From Alkaliphilus peptidifermentans DSM 18978 (lineage in GTDB: Bacteria > Bacillota > Clostridia > Peptostreptococcales > Natronincolaceae): a stretch of 64,000 nucleotides of DNA. Positions 44,211 to 53,416 of the stretch are shown here, one piece after another. The notes under the pieces are model-generated. The model did no database searches, was not told the origin of the DNA, and saw nothing but the letters and a program-made list of their open reading frames with translations. The first letter of the stretch is position 1, and each line of letters begins with the position of its first letter. The DNA is taken from assembly GCF_900101495.1 (NCBI RefSeq), contig NZ_FMUS01000013.1, positions 48,932 to 112,931 on the forward strand, given 5' to 3'. The translations under genes and the position numbers were made by a program.

Positions 44211-45770
44211 ATGGAGGGAGGAATTTATATTAATAAGAAAAAACTGCTCTTTATGACCACTTTAATGTGGATATTTTTTTTGCTGCTAATATTATTATTA
44301 CAAACAAATATTTTTTCATATGGAAATACCGAAGTAAATGACTATATTAACCAACTACTGATGGAGTCGAAAATACCAGGGGCATCGGTAATTGTTATTG
44401 ATGGAAATAAGAGTCAGATAATGACCTATGGTGTTAAAGGCATAAATACAGAAGAATTGGTGGATGAAGAAACATTATTTGAATTAGGATCAAACAGCAA
44501 GGCCTTTACAGCTTTAGGGATATTATATTTAGAGAAACAAGGGCTTCTTTCCTTAGAAGATCAAGTAAATAAGTACATACCCGATTTTGAGATGAAAAGC
44601 TACGAAAACCAACAACAAAATATGTCCCAAGAAATTAAGATTAAACACTTGATTAATCACACAAGTGGAGTACCCTTTAGTACATTAGGTTATATTCCGC
44701 CGGATGAATCAGAGGAAGCATTGGATAAGGTTGTAGAAATCCTTAAGAATTTCCAGCTGAATGCTATACCCGGCCAAGAGTTTTCATATGTATCTACAAA
44801 TTACGATATACTGGGTTTGGTAATTGAAAGAGTGACTGAAGAAAAATTTGAAGACTTCATCCAGAAAAACATTCTAATTCCATTGGGTTTAAATAATACC
44901 TATTTAATATCAAATGAAGGATATAATCTCAACAGTATAGCAAAGGGACACAAGCCATTTTTTAGTAAGATACGTGAATATGAAGCCCCCTTTTATAGAG
45001 GAAATGCTCCAGCAGCCTATTTTGTTTCAAATGCAAAGGATATGGAAAGATGGATAGGTATACAGCTTGGAATTGTAGACATTCCAGATTTGTATAAGGA
45101 TCTGATTCAAATATCCCATCAACCTGACACTTCTGTTGAAGCCCATGGCGACTATTTTTATGGAGCCGGATGGGAAATTCATACCAATGGTAAATACATT
45201 TCCCATGGAGGAAGCAATCCTAATTTTTCCTCTATGATAGCCTTTAAGCCTGATGGCAAGCTTGCTGTTTGTATTTTAGCAAATGTAAATACAACATATA
45301 CTGGATCGATGGCATTAAATATTTTAAATATCCTTGAGGGTAAAGCAGTAGAAGAGATAACAGTTGACATGTTTGCTGCTATTGACATGTTTTTTTCTAT
45401 AGTTGCCTTAACCTTCTTCATAATCAGCTGTTTATTAATATATCTTATTATTTATGCTGTTGTTGCAGTAGTCAATGGATATAGAGAGAAGAAAAAAAAG
45501 GGCTGGGGCAGAATAATAGCTACTGTAATATTAACTATATTCACAGTATTTTTAAATTATATGATATATTCTCTGCCAGAAACACTTTTTGGAGGCTTTC
45601 CATGGCGGGCAGTAAAGGTTTGGGCCCCCAGCAGCCTACTGGTAGGAATGATTCTTTTAGTCATAACAGTAATTTTGCTTTGGGTATACCTTTTAATAAT
45701 AATTCATTATAGAAAAATAAAAAATTACTCTATTGAAAAATTGCAGATGCAATTTAATAAAACAAAATAA
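44211..45770 (+). CDS. ClbP-like membrane-bound D-Asn prodrug peptidase (S12 / beta-lactamase fold)
   Basis: 519 residues. A hydrophobic N-terminus (~12-33) exports the protein. The S12 serine-peptidase domain (~40-375) has SxxK at S94-K97 ('GSNSKAF'), the tyrosine in 'FSYVSTNYDILG' (Y193) and 'SHGGSN' (332-334) in place of Lys-Thr-Gly. Three transmembrane helices follow (about 394-421, 435-455, 474-499). This is the domain order of ClbP, XcnG and ZmaM, which cut the N-acyl-D-Asn cap off prodrugs outside the membrane. The predicted N-acyl-D-Asn module at 18007 makes this role likely. The GGAGGGAGG lies just inside the ATG at 44211, so the true start may be a rare ATT at 44229 or the ATG at 44253. 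Confidence 0.85.
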   Translation: MEGGIYINKKKLLFMTTLMWIFFLLLILLLQTNIFSYGNTEVNDYINQLLMESKIPGASVIVIDGNKSQIMTYGVKGINTEELVDEETLFELGSNSKAFTALGILYLEKQGLLSLEDQVNKYIPDFEMKSYENQQQNMSQEIKIKHLINHTSGVPFSTLGYIPPDESEEALDKVVEILKNFQLNAIPGQEFSYVSTNYDILGLVIERVTEEKFEDFIQKNILIPLGLNNTYLISNEGYNLNSIAKGHKPFFSKIREYEAPFYRGNAPAAYFVSNAKDMERWIGIQLGIVDIPDLYKDLIQISHQPDTSVEAHGDYFYGAGWEIHTNGKYISHGGSNPNFSSMIAFKPDGKLAVCILANVNTTYTGSMALNILNILEGKAVEEITVDMFAAIDMFFSIVALTFFIISCLLIYLIIYAVVAVVNGYREKKKKGWGRIIATVILTIFTVFLNYMIYSLPETLFGGFPWRAVKVWAPSSLLVGMILLVITVILLWVYLLIIIHYRKIKNYSIEKLQMQFNKTK

Positions 45771-45789
45771 AAACATTGGGGTAGGGAAA

Positions 45790-48339
45790 ATGAAAAATTA
45801 TATTCAGCATCTATCAAATTTAGAAGAAGGTATGGATAAGGAGTATGGATCAAAGGCTGTAACACTGGCACTGATTTTAAAGAGTGGATACAATGTTCCT
45901 GATGGATATTGCATTTCCATTAAAGCGCTAGAAGTGTTCACCAGCCAATTTCAAATGGATACTCTTAGTATGGAAGAGATGACGGAGAAAATCCTATACA
46001 GTAATTTTCCTGAGGATTTACATACAGAAATTGAAGAAATGTGGACAAAATTGGATTTAAAGGAAAATGAAGCGCTGATTGTACGTTCTTCAGCAATAGG
46101 AGAGGATGGAAATGAACATTCCTTTGCTGGGATTTATGAAAGCATCATTAATATTAGATCCCTTAATGACTTGATTATTGGAATCAGAAAATGCTGGAGG
46201 TCTTTTTATTCTACAAGAGCTGATTTATACAGAGAAAAAAATAAAATTGCAGTAGAGGGAATGGCTGTTATTGTCCAAAGAATGATATGTGGAGATTATT
46301 CCGGTGTCCTTTTTACTGCTAACCCCCTTGCCCCTAAAAATGATGAGATGGTGATAGAAGCCTATCCGGGACTAAACTGTGGAGTTGTTGATGGATCAGT
46401 AAATGCTGATAAATATATAGTTAAAAATACTGGCGAAATTATAAATCGGATTATCACCAATAAAACAGTAGAATACTGCTTAAGTAGAAACTCCTTTAGA
46501 ATTGATGTCAAAAACACCAGGATACAGAATAATGAAACCCTTTCACAGGAAGATGTATATCAGCTTGTAAAAATAGGACTTAAGCTAGAAGAAAAATTTG
46601 GAATCCCCTGTGATATAGAATGGACAGCTTTAAACAGCAAAATGTACATTCTTCAAACAAGACCAGTTATTATAAAAAATTTGGACAAGCTTACAAATAT
46701 AATAAAATATGATTCTGATATAGCTGAAGATATTGAATGTACTCTACTGGACAGATATGCACAACCGGCTTGTACCTGCTACCTTTCCCTTCTGCAGTCA
46801 TGGGAGGAGCAGGTTTACCTAAGCTTTTACAATAAGAAGGAGGGGCGACTTTATAAAGAGAAGCCCCTGCTTTTTTATTTTAATAGAGTTTATTGGAACA
46901 TGAAATATCAAAGAGATTTTTTTGATGATTATCCAAAAGGGAAATTAAATATTGCTGATTGTGTCAAAGTGGTAAAGCTGTTTTTTCTTATGAAAAATAG
47001 TTATATAAGCTGGTACCAACGACTGGCAAAATATAATAATCATATAGAAGAATTAAATAGACAGCCCTATGGAAATATGAGCATAAGTCGATTAGGGCTG
47101 AAACTGAATGGAATATTGGATATTTTCTGTAACTATATAGGGAAGGATCACTTTATATTTCTGGGGCTTGCACAGGTTACTTATAATCTTCTCAGTAAGG
47201 AACTGGAAGGCTTACCCAACACAAAAGAAATAATCTCGGAAGCTATAGAGCCAATAGTGTCGCAAAATATGACCATGAAGTCCAACCTTGAGTTGGTGGA
47301 TTTGGCCTGGGAAGCAGAATGCTCTACAGAAATCAGTAATTTATTTAGGGAAGTAAATACAGATGAAATTTATTTGAAGCTCAAAGGCAGTATGGAAAAA
47401 GAAGGTTTTAAAAGAAGATTTGATAAGTTTATTAGAGACCACGGCCATCGTGGAACATCCTGTGATGATCTGTACCATCCCCATTGGGTAGATGAACCTG
47501 CTATTGTGATGGAAACCATTAAGCAATTTATATGCTCCTCTACGAAGGTATGGGACAAAAAAAATATTAAGGATGATGGTAAAAATCATTGGAATTCATC
47601 AGTTGAGAGGTATATCAGAGACTTAGAGCACAATCCAGTATATAAACACCTCAAAATGTCCCAAATCAACACACTGGTTGATCTCACTGGTAAATATATG
47701 GCATTAAGAGAAAATCAGAGATACTATTTTGATAAAAGCTGGGTTTTAATACGGAGGGTGCTGCTGGAAATTGGTAAAAGGTTAGTTTCAGCAGGTATTA
47801 TTGATGAAAAAGAGGATATATTTCATCTAACTATATCAGAAATACTTGTGATATCCCATACGGATAATATGCTAAACCATAGAGATTGGAATGAAGTTAT
47901 TAAGGAAAGAGAAAAAAGCTATGAAAAGAACAGAAAAATTACACCGCCATATTTGATTAAAAACAAGGATTTGATTCGTTTGCAAAAGGGTGGTGGACGA
48001 AATAGCTACAAAGCCCTGGGAATAAGTCCCGGTAAAGCTACAGGGCCAGTCAAAATTATTGAATCCATAAAGGACTTAAGTAGAATTCAACAGGGGGATA
48101 TTGCAATTGTGTCAACCTTTCACCCAAGCTGGACACCAATCCTAGGTATTGTTAAGGGACTTGTGATGGATTATGGTAATATTCTGTCCCATGGTGCCGT
48201 TATGGCAAGAGAGTATGGTATCCCTGTGGTGGTTTTCAATGATATAGCGGCACAGGTATTTTTAGAGGGCCAGTGGATTGAAATAGATGGTTCAACGGGA
48301 AGAATTCGTGTTATAAGCAGCCAAAAAAATAGTTTATGA
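45790..48339 (+). CDS. PEP-synthase-like / rifampin-phosphotransferase-like enzyme
   Basis: About 849 residues. The N-terminal ATP-grasp domain has 'KYGSKAVTLA'-like 'EYGSKAVTLALILKSG', 'IVRSSAIGEDGNEHSFAG', 'VIVQRMICGDYSGVLFT' and 'WTALNSKMYILQTRP'. A long central domain would bind the acceptor. The C-terminal swivelling domain has the phospho-histidine in 'NILSHGAVMAREYGIP'. No PEP-binding barrel follows, so this matches the three-domain rifampin phosphotransferase layout (ATP to AMP, phosphate to a hydroxyl) rather than true PEP synthase. It could phosphorylate an intermediate or protect the producer. ATG 45790 follows a GTAGGG site. Confidence 0.83.
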   Translation: MKNYIQHLSNLEEGMDKEYGSKAVTLALILKSGYNVPDGYCISIKALEVFTSQFQMDTLSMEEMTEKILYSNFPEDLHTEIEEMWTKLDLKENEALIVRSSAIGEDGNEHSFAGIYESIINIRSLNDLIIGIRKCWRSFYSTRADLYREKNKIAVEGMAVIVQRMICGDYSGVLFTANPLAPKNDEMVIEAYPGLNCGVVDGSVNADKYIVKNTGEIINRIITNKTVEYCLSRNSFRIDVKNTRIQNNETLSQEDVYQLVKIGLKLEEKFGIPCDIEWTALNSKMYILQTRPVIIKNLDKLTNIIKYDSDIAEDIECTLLDRYAQPACTCYLSLLQSWEEQVYLSFYNKKEGRLYKEKPLLFYFNRVYWNMKYQRDFFDDYPKGKLNIADCVKVVKLFFLMKNSYISWYQRLAKYNNHIEELNRQPYGNMSISRLGLKLNGILDIFCNYIGKDHFIFLGLAQVTYNLLSKELEGLPNTKEIISEAIEPIVSQNMTMKSNLELVDLAWEAECSTEISNLFREVNTDEIYLKLKGSMEKEGFKRRFDKFIRDHGHRGTSCDDLYHPHWVDEPAIVMETIKQFICSSTKVWDKKNIKDDGKNHWNSSVERYIRDLEHNPVYKHLKMSQINTLVDLTGKYMALRENQRYYFDKSWVLIRRVLLEIGKRLVSAGIIDEKEDIFHLTISEILVISHTDNMLNHRDWNEVIKEREKSYEKNRKITPPYLIKNKDLIRLQKGGGRNSYKALGISPGKATGPVKIIESIKDLSRIQQGDIAIVSTFHPSWTPILGIVKGLVMDYGNILSHGAVMAREYGIPVVVFNDIAAQVFLEGQWIEIDGSTGRIRVISSQKNSL

Positions 48340-48350
48340 GGAGGGATGAT

Positions 48351-49655
48351 ATGCCTAAAATTGCATTAATTGTTCCTAAAGGATCCAAATACGGTAAAAA
48401 TAAATATTTAAAAAGCTTTTTAGAAATTAACAATGTCGTATCAAGCTTTTACGGTGCATGGGAAACACCTAACTTAAGTCTTTTGACTATAGCTGGACTA
48501 ATCCCGGATTCCTATGATATATCATTTATTGACGAGGATCATGGGATGGAGATACCCTTTGAAGAGGAATTTGACATTGTAGCTTTGACAGGTATGACAC
48601 AGCAGATATATAGGGCTTATGAAATATGTACTGAATTTAAGAAAAAAGGCTCCTATGTAGTTATTGGCGGCATTCATGCCACCATCATGGCAGAGGAAGC
48701 TTTAAAGTATGCCGATACAGTATTTATTGGAGAAGGTGAAAACATATGGAAGAAATTCCTCAAGGATTACGAGAATGGGACACCCTATAGCAGGTATACA
48801 TGTAAAGAGTATATTGACCTTAGGGAATCTCCAATCCCACGATATGATATTCTTAATAAAAATATATACAGCTCATATAGTATACAAACCACAAGGGGAT
48901 GCCCCAGAACATGTAACTATTGTACACTGCCGATAATGTATGGGTCCACATACCGATATAAAACAGTTAAGCAGATTATTGATGAAATTAAGGCAATACA
49001 ACGATTTGACTCGGATCCTTTCATCTTCTTTGCTGACGATAATATGTTTATACAAAAAGAGCATTCAAAGGAGTTGGTTAGAGAGATAGAAAAGCTGGGG
49101 ATTATATGGGGTACTCAGACAGATATTTCTGTTGCTGAGGATGAAGAGCTGCTGCAGCTTTTGTACAAATCAGGCTGTCATTGGTTGTTTATAGGCTTTG
49201 AAAATGTCTCTGAGGATGGACTAATTTTTCTCGATGATAAAAAGTGGAAGGCTGAACAACGGAATAATTATGAAAGAGCAATAGAAAAAATACATAACAA
49301 TGGTATACATATTTGGGGCTCCTTTATGTTCGGTGGAGATAGTGATACAGATTCAGTTTTTGCCAATACATTAGACTTTACTCTAAAAAATGGAATTTAC
49401 TCAGGCAGCTTTACTATCCTTACACCTTTGCCAGGAACTCAGCTTTTCAAGCAAATGGCAGAGGAAAAAAGGATAATTGACTATGATTGGAGCAGATACA
49501 CCTTCTGGGATGTGGTTTTCCAGCCTGTTAATATGACTCCTGATGAACTGGCTAAAGGTGTGGCATGGGTTTACCAGGAGTTTTATTCCAAGGAAAATGT
49601 TTCCCGCAGGGCAGCAAACCTAAAGAATCGGTTAAGAAAAGCAAGACATAAGTAA
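48351..49655 (+). CDS. B12-binding-domain radical SAM enzyme 4
   Basis: 434 residues, paralogue of those at 28467 and 40984 ('ALIVPKGSKYGKNKYLKSF'). The B12-type domain has 'VIGGIHATIMAEEALKYA' and 'VFIGEGENIWKKF'; the radical SAM cysteines are in 'TTRGCPRTCNYCTLP' near residue 184. The ATG at 48351 is correctly spaced from GAGGAGGG, unlike the ATG at 48336. In the second operon, directly after the phosphotransferase-like gene. Confidence 0.85.
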   Translation: MPKIALIVPKGSKYGKNKYLKSFLEINNVVSSFYGAWETPNLSLLTIAGLIPDSYDISFIDEDHGMEIPFEEEFDIVALTGMTQQIYRAYEICTEFKKKGSYVVIGGIHATIMAEEALKYADTVFIGEGENIWKKFLKDYENGTPYSRYTCKEYIDLRESPIPRYDILNKNIYSSYSIQTTRGCPRTCNYCTLPIMYGSTYRYKTVKQIIDEIKAIQRFDSDPFIFFADDNMFIQKEHSKELVREIEKLGIIWGTQTDISVAEDEELLQLLYKSGCHWLFIGFENVSEDGLIFLDDKKWKAEQRNNYERAIEKIHNNGIHIWGSFMFGGDSDTDSVFANTLDFTLKNGIYSGSFTILTPLPGTQLFKQMAEEKRIIDYDWSRYTFWDVVFQPVNMTPDELAKGVAWVYQEFYSKENVSRRAANLKNRLRKARHK

Positions 49656-49690
49656 AATAAGTTGGTTTATATAAGAAATGAGGCGTTCTA

Positions 49691-50314
49691 ATGAAAATGG
49701 GCTATACCTTCTCTACAAAGGAGAAGCTTATATTAGAGGCAACATTAAAGGTTATGCATAAAAATAACTTTCTTTCTGCAAATATTTCAGAGACAGCAAA
49801 GCATACTATGCTGAAGCCTGAAGCTATAAAAGCTATATATAATTCTGATGACGCCCTAAGAATGGCTGCAATTTTCTATGCAGCTTCCATCTGGGTTGAC
49901 TATATAAAGAAGGACATTGCTGGTGAAAAAGATAAAAAAACCAGACTAAGAAGGCTGCTTCGTCATTATGCAGCAGGCTCAGAGAGCTATCCTGCTTCAC
50001 TGTCCCTTTATATTGATATATGGAAAATTATAAGAGACGGCCAAAGGGAAAATGAAGCTTTTTTTAAGGAAGAGCTTCAAAGTATATATACCATGTTTGT
50101 GGAGGCGTTTGAAGAGCTTATACTGCAGGAAATTTGCCAGAGCTTTACACTGACATCAGAAATCAGACAGCTGGCCTGGATCATAGTTGTCATAAGCGAT
50201 GGACTCCATATACAGAATCTTATAGAACCCGAATCCATAGATTTTGATGGAGTGGAGGAGGTTCTTTATAAGATGGTTGAAAGTTATCTATTAGAAACGG
50301 GGAAAGAGGTATGA
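49691..50314 (+). CDS. TetR-like regulator
   Basis: A 207-residue all-helical protein with a TetR-type N-terminal helix-turn-helix ('KLILEATLKVMHKNNFLSAN', 'ISETAKHTMLKPEAIKAIY'). The helix-turn-helix is less canonical than usual. TetR proteins bind DNA as dimers and release it on ligand binding. It is embedded between two radical SAM genes and overlaps the next by four bases, so it could be an intermediate-sensing regulator of the cluster. No cognate operator was identified. Confidence 0.65.
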   Translation: MKMGYTFSTKEKLILEATLKVMHKNNFLSANISETAKHTMLKPEAIKAIYNSDDALRMAAIFYAASIWVDYIKKDIAGEKDKKTRLRRLLRHYAAGSESYPASLSLYIDIWKIIRDGQRENEAFFKEELQSIYTMFVEAFEELILQEICQSFTLTSEIRQLAWIIVVISDGLHIQNLIEPESIDFDGVEEVLYKMVESYLLETGKEV

Positions 50315-51675
50315 AAAAAATTCTATTTTATTATCCACAAATCGTCGAAAATAAAGATTCAAGCCCCCTATACAGGGGGCTTCCTTTTTCGGTAATGGCT
50401 TTAGCTGCTCAATTTAATGACAGGGAATATAATATAAAAATTGTTGATGGCAGACTGGAGGATAAAAAAAACACTAATATCTGGAAATGGTTTGATAAGG
50501 ATGTTATTTGTGTAGGTATAAGTGCCATGACCAGTTATCAGATAAGGGATGGATTAAAATTTGCTGAGCTTATTAGAAATTCCTATCCCCAGGTTCCAAT
50601 TGTATGGGGAGGATGGCATCCCAGTCTAATGCCAACTCAAACAATAAAGGATGATTTAGTGGATATTGTTGTCATTGGACAGGGGGAAGCAACGCTGCCC
50701 AGGCTTGTGGAGAGGTTGTACATTAAAGGTAGTCTAAAGGAAGTACCTAACCTTGTTTATAAGGACGAAAACAGAGAAATAGTATGGACAAAAATTGAGG
50801 CTTTAAAAGTATTCTCTAATACAAAGCCAATAGAGAGGGCATATAAATACGTTGATATGGAGTCATATATTCAACCTCTATGGGGTAATCAGAGGGTTAT
50901 TGGATATGAGTCCAGCAGAGGCTGTCCCTTTATATGCAGCTTTTGCTCCATTGGCTCAGTATATAAGGGTAAATGGAGCTCATTAACTGCCCAAAAGATT
51001 GCCGACAGTGTTGAACTATTAAAGAAAAGCTATAATGTTGATGCGATTCATTTTTTTGATAATAACTTTTTTGTTAACCGTAATAGAGTATTGGAATTCA
51101 GCACCATTATTAGAGAAAGAGAGCTGAATATACGCTGGGATGGAACCTCAGTAGTGGAGCAATTCATAAAATTTCCCACTGATTATATAGAAGAATTAAA
51201 GCAAAGTGGTTTTTTTCGAGTTATTGTGGGTGTCGAATCAGGAGATGAAGATGTCTTGAAACGAATTAATAAGAGACATAGGCCTGCTCAGGTGCTGGAG
51301 CTTGTTGAAAAATGCAAGGCAAGCAATATAATGGCATCCCTGTCATTTATGGTGGGATTCCCCTGGAATCCAGAAAAGGATTTTTATGAAACCATAGCCT
51401 TGATAGAAAAAATAAAAAGGATTGCAGCAGAAACGGAAATATTGCTTTTTATTTTTTCGCCTTATTTAGGGACAGAGCTGTTTGAAACTGCAATTAAATA
51501 TGGTATGAAATTCCCCAACAGCTTAGAGGAATGGGCTGATCATACATACGATAAGCTCAATGTTCCATGGATTTCCCAGAAGCTGTTTCATAAAATGGAT
51601 CGATACATAAGCTTTTTTGGTACTAAAGAAATGACATCCTCTGTATCAAATTTTTTAAAAGGAACTAATTTATAA
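50311..51675 (+). CDS. B12-binding-domain radical SAM enzyme 5 (BchE-like, distinct subgroup)
   Basis: 454 residues. The N-terminal cobalamin-type domain has 'GISAMTSYQI', 'VWGGWHPSLMP' and 'VIGQGEATLPRL'. The radical SAM motif is in 'ESSRGCPFICSFCSIG' near residue 204, followed by 'IHFFDNNFFVN' and 'VGVESGDEDVLKRI'. It is clearly different from the four 'SPKG'-group enzymes and nearer the general BchE/methyltransferase type. It may install a methyl group or perform a rearrangement. Confidence 0.83.
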   Translation: MKKILFYYPQIVENKDSSPLYRGLPFSVMALAAQFNDREYNIKIVDGRLEDKKNTNIWKWFDKDVICVGISAMTSYQIRDGLKFAELIRNSYPQVPIVWGGWHPSLMPTQTIKDDLVDIVVIGQGEATLPRLVERLYIKGSLKEVPNLVYKDENREIVWTKIEALKVFSNTKPIERAYKYVDMESYIQPLWGNQRVIGYESSRGCPFICSFCSIGSVYKGKWSSLTAQKIADSVELLKKSYNVDAIHFFDNNFFVNRNRVLEFSTIIRERELNIRWDGTSVVEQFIKFPTDYIEELKQSGFFRVIVGVESGDEDVLKRINKRHRPAQVLELVEKCKASNIMASLSFMVGFPWNPEKDFYETIALIEKIKRIAAETEILLFIFSPYLGTELFETAIKYGMKFPNSLEEWADHTYDKLNVPWISQKLFHKMDRYISFFGTKEMTSSVSNFLKGTNL

Positions 51676-51713
51676 AAAAATGTGGGGTCTTTAAATGAAA
51701 GGTGAGGTAGAAG

Positions 51714-52856
51714 GTGGAGACTGTTTATATAGAAAAGTGTGATGGCTATAATTATAGAGTGGTAGAAAAGGCTGTATTTAAGTGTTTAGAAAAGATTCAG
51801 CCTTTAAACGATAGAATGAAGGACAAAACAATACTGGTAAAAGTGAATCTACTTAAGAAGAATAAACCAGAGGATGCTGTTACCACCCATCCCTTTGTTG
51901 TAGAAGCCATAGTTAGGTATCTTCAAGGAATACAATGTAAGGTGATTATAGGAGACAGTCCAGGAGGGCCATATAATAAAAAGATGCTTGATGGTGTTTA
52001 TAAAGAGTCCCAGATGGATCAGGTGGCCTATAGAACTGGATGCCAGCTTAACTATGACACCTCTGTTATTGAGGTATATAACGGAAAAGCAACAAAGCTA
52101 AAAAGAATGCAGATCATAAAAGTAGCCGAGGATGTAGATTACGTTATATCGGCAGCTAAGCTTAAAACCCATTCTATGATGACCTTTACGGGTGCAGTAA
52201 AAAATCTATTTGGAGTAATACCAGGTGTTACCAAAACTGAGTATCATTTTAAGATGAATAACCCTGAGAATTTTGCCCATCATCTAATTGATATATGCCA
52301 GTATATAAATCCTGTTATATCAATTATAGATGCTGTTGAAGGTATGGAGGGGGACGGTCCTGCTGCTGGAGACAAAAGACATGTAGGTCTTATTATGGCA
52401 TCAACAAGCCCATATGCACTGGATACAGCAGCAGCCCATGTTATAGGAATAGAGCCTTTAAGTGTACCCACAATAAATATTGCAAATGAAAGGGGAATAT
52501 TTTGTGGAAGTATAAAGGGCTTAATTGCTAAAGGTATTGGATTTGATGACATAGATATAGAACCCTTTAAGCTGCCGCAATCTATTAATGTTAACTTTTT
52601 CAGTGATAAGACCCCAAAATTCATTAAAAGCTTTTTTATAAATAATCTTCGTGCAAAGCCTGTATTTGATCATAAGCTTTGCACCTCTTGTGGAATCTGT
52701 AAGGAGGGGTGTCCTGTGGCAATAATTGACATGGACAAAGGCAAGCCCACTTTGGATATTAGCAAATGTATATGCTGTTTTTGCTGTAATGAATTATGCC
52801 CTCAAAAAGCTGTAAAAATTAAGAAAAGTTTTTTGCACAGGCTTTTAATGGACTAA
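51714..52856 (+). CDS. DUF362 protein with C-terminal 2x[4Fe-4S] ferredoxin domain
   Basis: 380 residues. Residues ~1-310 are a DUF362 domain ('LVKVNLLKKN', 'VIIGDSPGGPYNK', 'AAKLKTHSMMTFTGAVKNLFG'). The C-terminus has two CxxCxxCxxxCP-type motifs ('CTSCGICKEGCP' and 'CICCFCCNELCP') for two cubane clusters. Likely an electron carrier for the radical SAM enzymes or for the dehydratase activator. GTG start after GAAAGGTGAGG. Confidence 0.85.
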   Translation: METVYIEKCDGYNYRVVEKAVFKCLEKIQPLNDRMKDKTILVKVNLLKKNKPEDAVTTHPFVVEAIVRYLQGIQCKVIIGDSPGGPYNKKMLDGVYKESQMDQVAYRTGCQLNYDTSVIEVYNGKATKLKRMQIIKVAEDVDYVISAAKLKTHSMMTFTGAVKNLFGVIPGVTKTEYHFKMNNPENFAHHLIDICQYINPVISIIDAVEGMEGDGPAAGDKRHVGLIMASTSPYALDTAAAHVIGIEPLSVPTINIANERGIFCGSIKGLIAKGIGFDDIDIEPFKLPQSINVNFFSDKTPKFIKSFFINNLRAKPVFDHKLCTSCGICKEGCPVAIIDMDKGKPTLDISKCICCFCCNELCPQKAVKIKKSFLHRLLMD

Positions 52857-52903
52857 AGAATGTGTTGGAATTTTTAATAAGAGTATGAAAGGGTGAAGTT
52901 GGC

Positions 52904-53176
52904 ATGATTAACCAAAATAAAGAGGTAGTAGAGAAAATTTATAAAATAATCGGTGAAGTTCTCATATGGGAATTTCCTCAAGAGAGCTGGGATTTAAATA
53001 CAGAGCTTGCTGAATTAGGGTTTAACTCAATGAATTTTGTAAAGCTTGGAGTTATCCTGGAAGATGAATTTGGGATTAAATTCAGTGCAGCAGAATTAGA
53101 TTTTAGTAATAATGCTTTTTCAACAGTAAAATCACTTGTAAGCTTTATAAAAGAGAAGCAGGAAAACATTAAATAG
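52904..53176 (+). CDS. Acyl carrier protein 2
   Basis: A 90-residue carrier protein with the phosphopantetheine serine in 'LGFNSMNFVKLGVILEDE'. Its sequence is closer to the stand-alone carriers of aminoacyl or butirosin-like systems than to the fatty-acid-type ACP at 26038. With the BtrH-like acyltransferase further downstream it may hold an acyl group for transfer. Confidence 0.88.
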   Translation: MINQNKEVVEKIYKIIGEVLIWEFPQESWDLNTELAELGFNSMNFVKLGVILEDEFGIKFSAAELDFSNNAFSTVKSLVSFIKEKQENIK

Positions 53177-53370
53177 CTATTATTAATAAAATAATAGCTA
53201 CAGGTTGTAGACAAAGTCATCAAAATGCAGACTGATCAAAAAGCCACAGATTCGAGGCGCAAAAAAACCTAGCGACTGCAGCGTATACGTAATACGTAAG
53301 GGTGCTGGGTTTTAGAAGCAACGAAGAAGATGGGGGTTTTTCATCAGTCTGTAGCTATTATTAATAAAAT
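53174..53370. repeat. Palindromic intergenic repeat flanked by 19-bp direct repeats (MITE-like)
   Basis: TAGCTATTATTAATAAAAT occurs identically at 53174-53192 and 53352-53370. Between them is a long imperfect inverted repeat that begins near CAGACTGATCAAAAAGCC and ends near GGTTTTTCATCAGTCTG. The first direct repeat is also part of a 10-bp-stem hairpin (TAGCTATTAT with ATAATAGCTA). It carries no gene. It looks like a short non-autonomous element between the ACP and carbamoyltransferase genes. Confidence 0.6.
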
Positions 53371-53416
53371 CAAAAATTATTAAAAACATTGTGGTAGAGG
53401 TCAGGAGGTATATAAT

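Noticed and set aside
45790..48339. True PEP synthase of central metabolism
   Set aside because: The C-terminal PEP-binding barrel is missing; the protein ends after the phospho-histidine domain.
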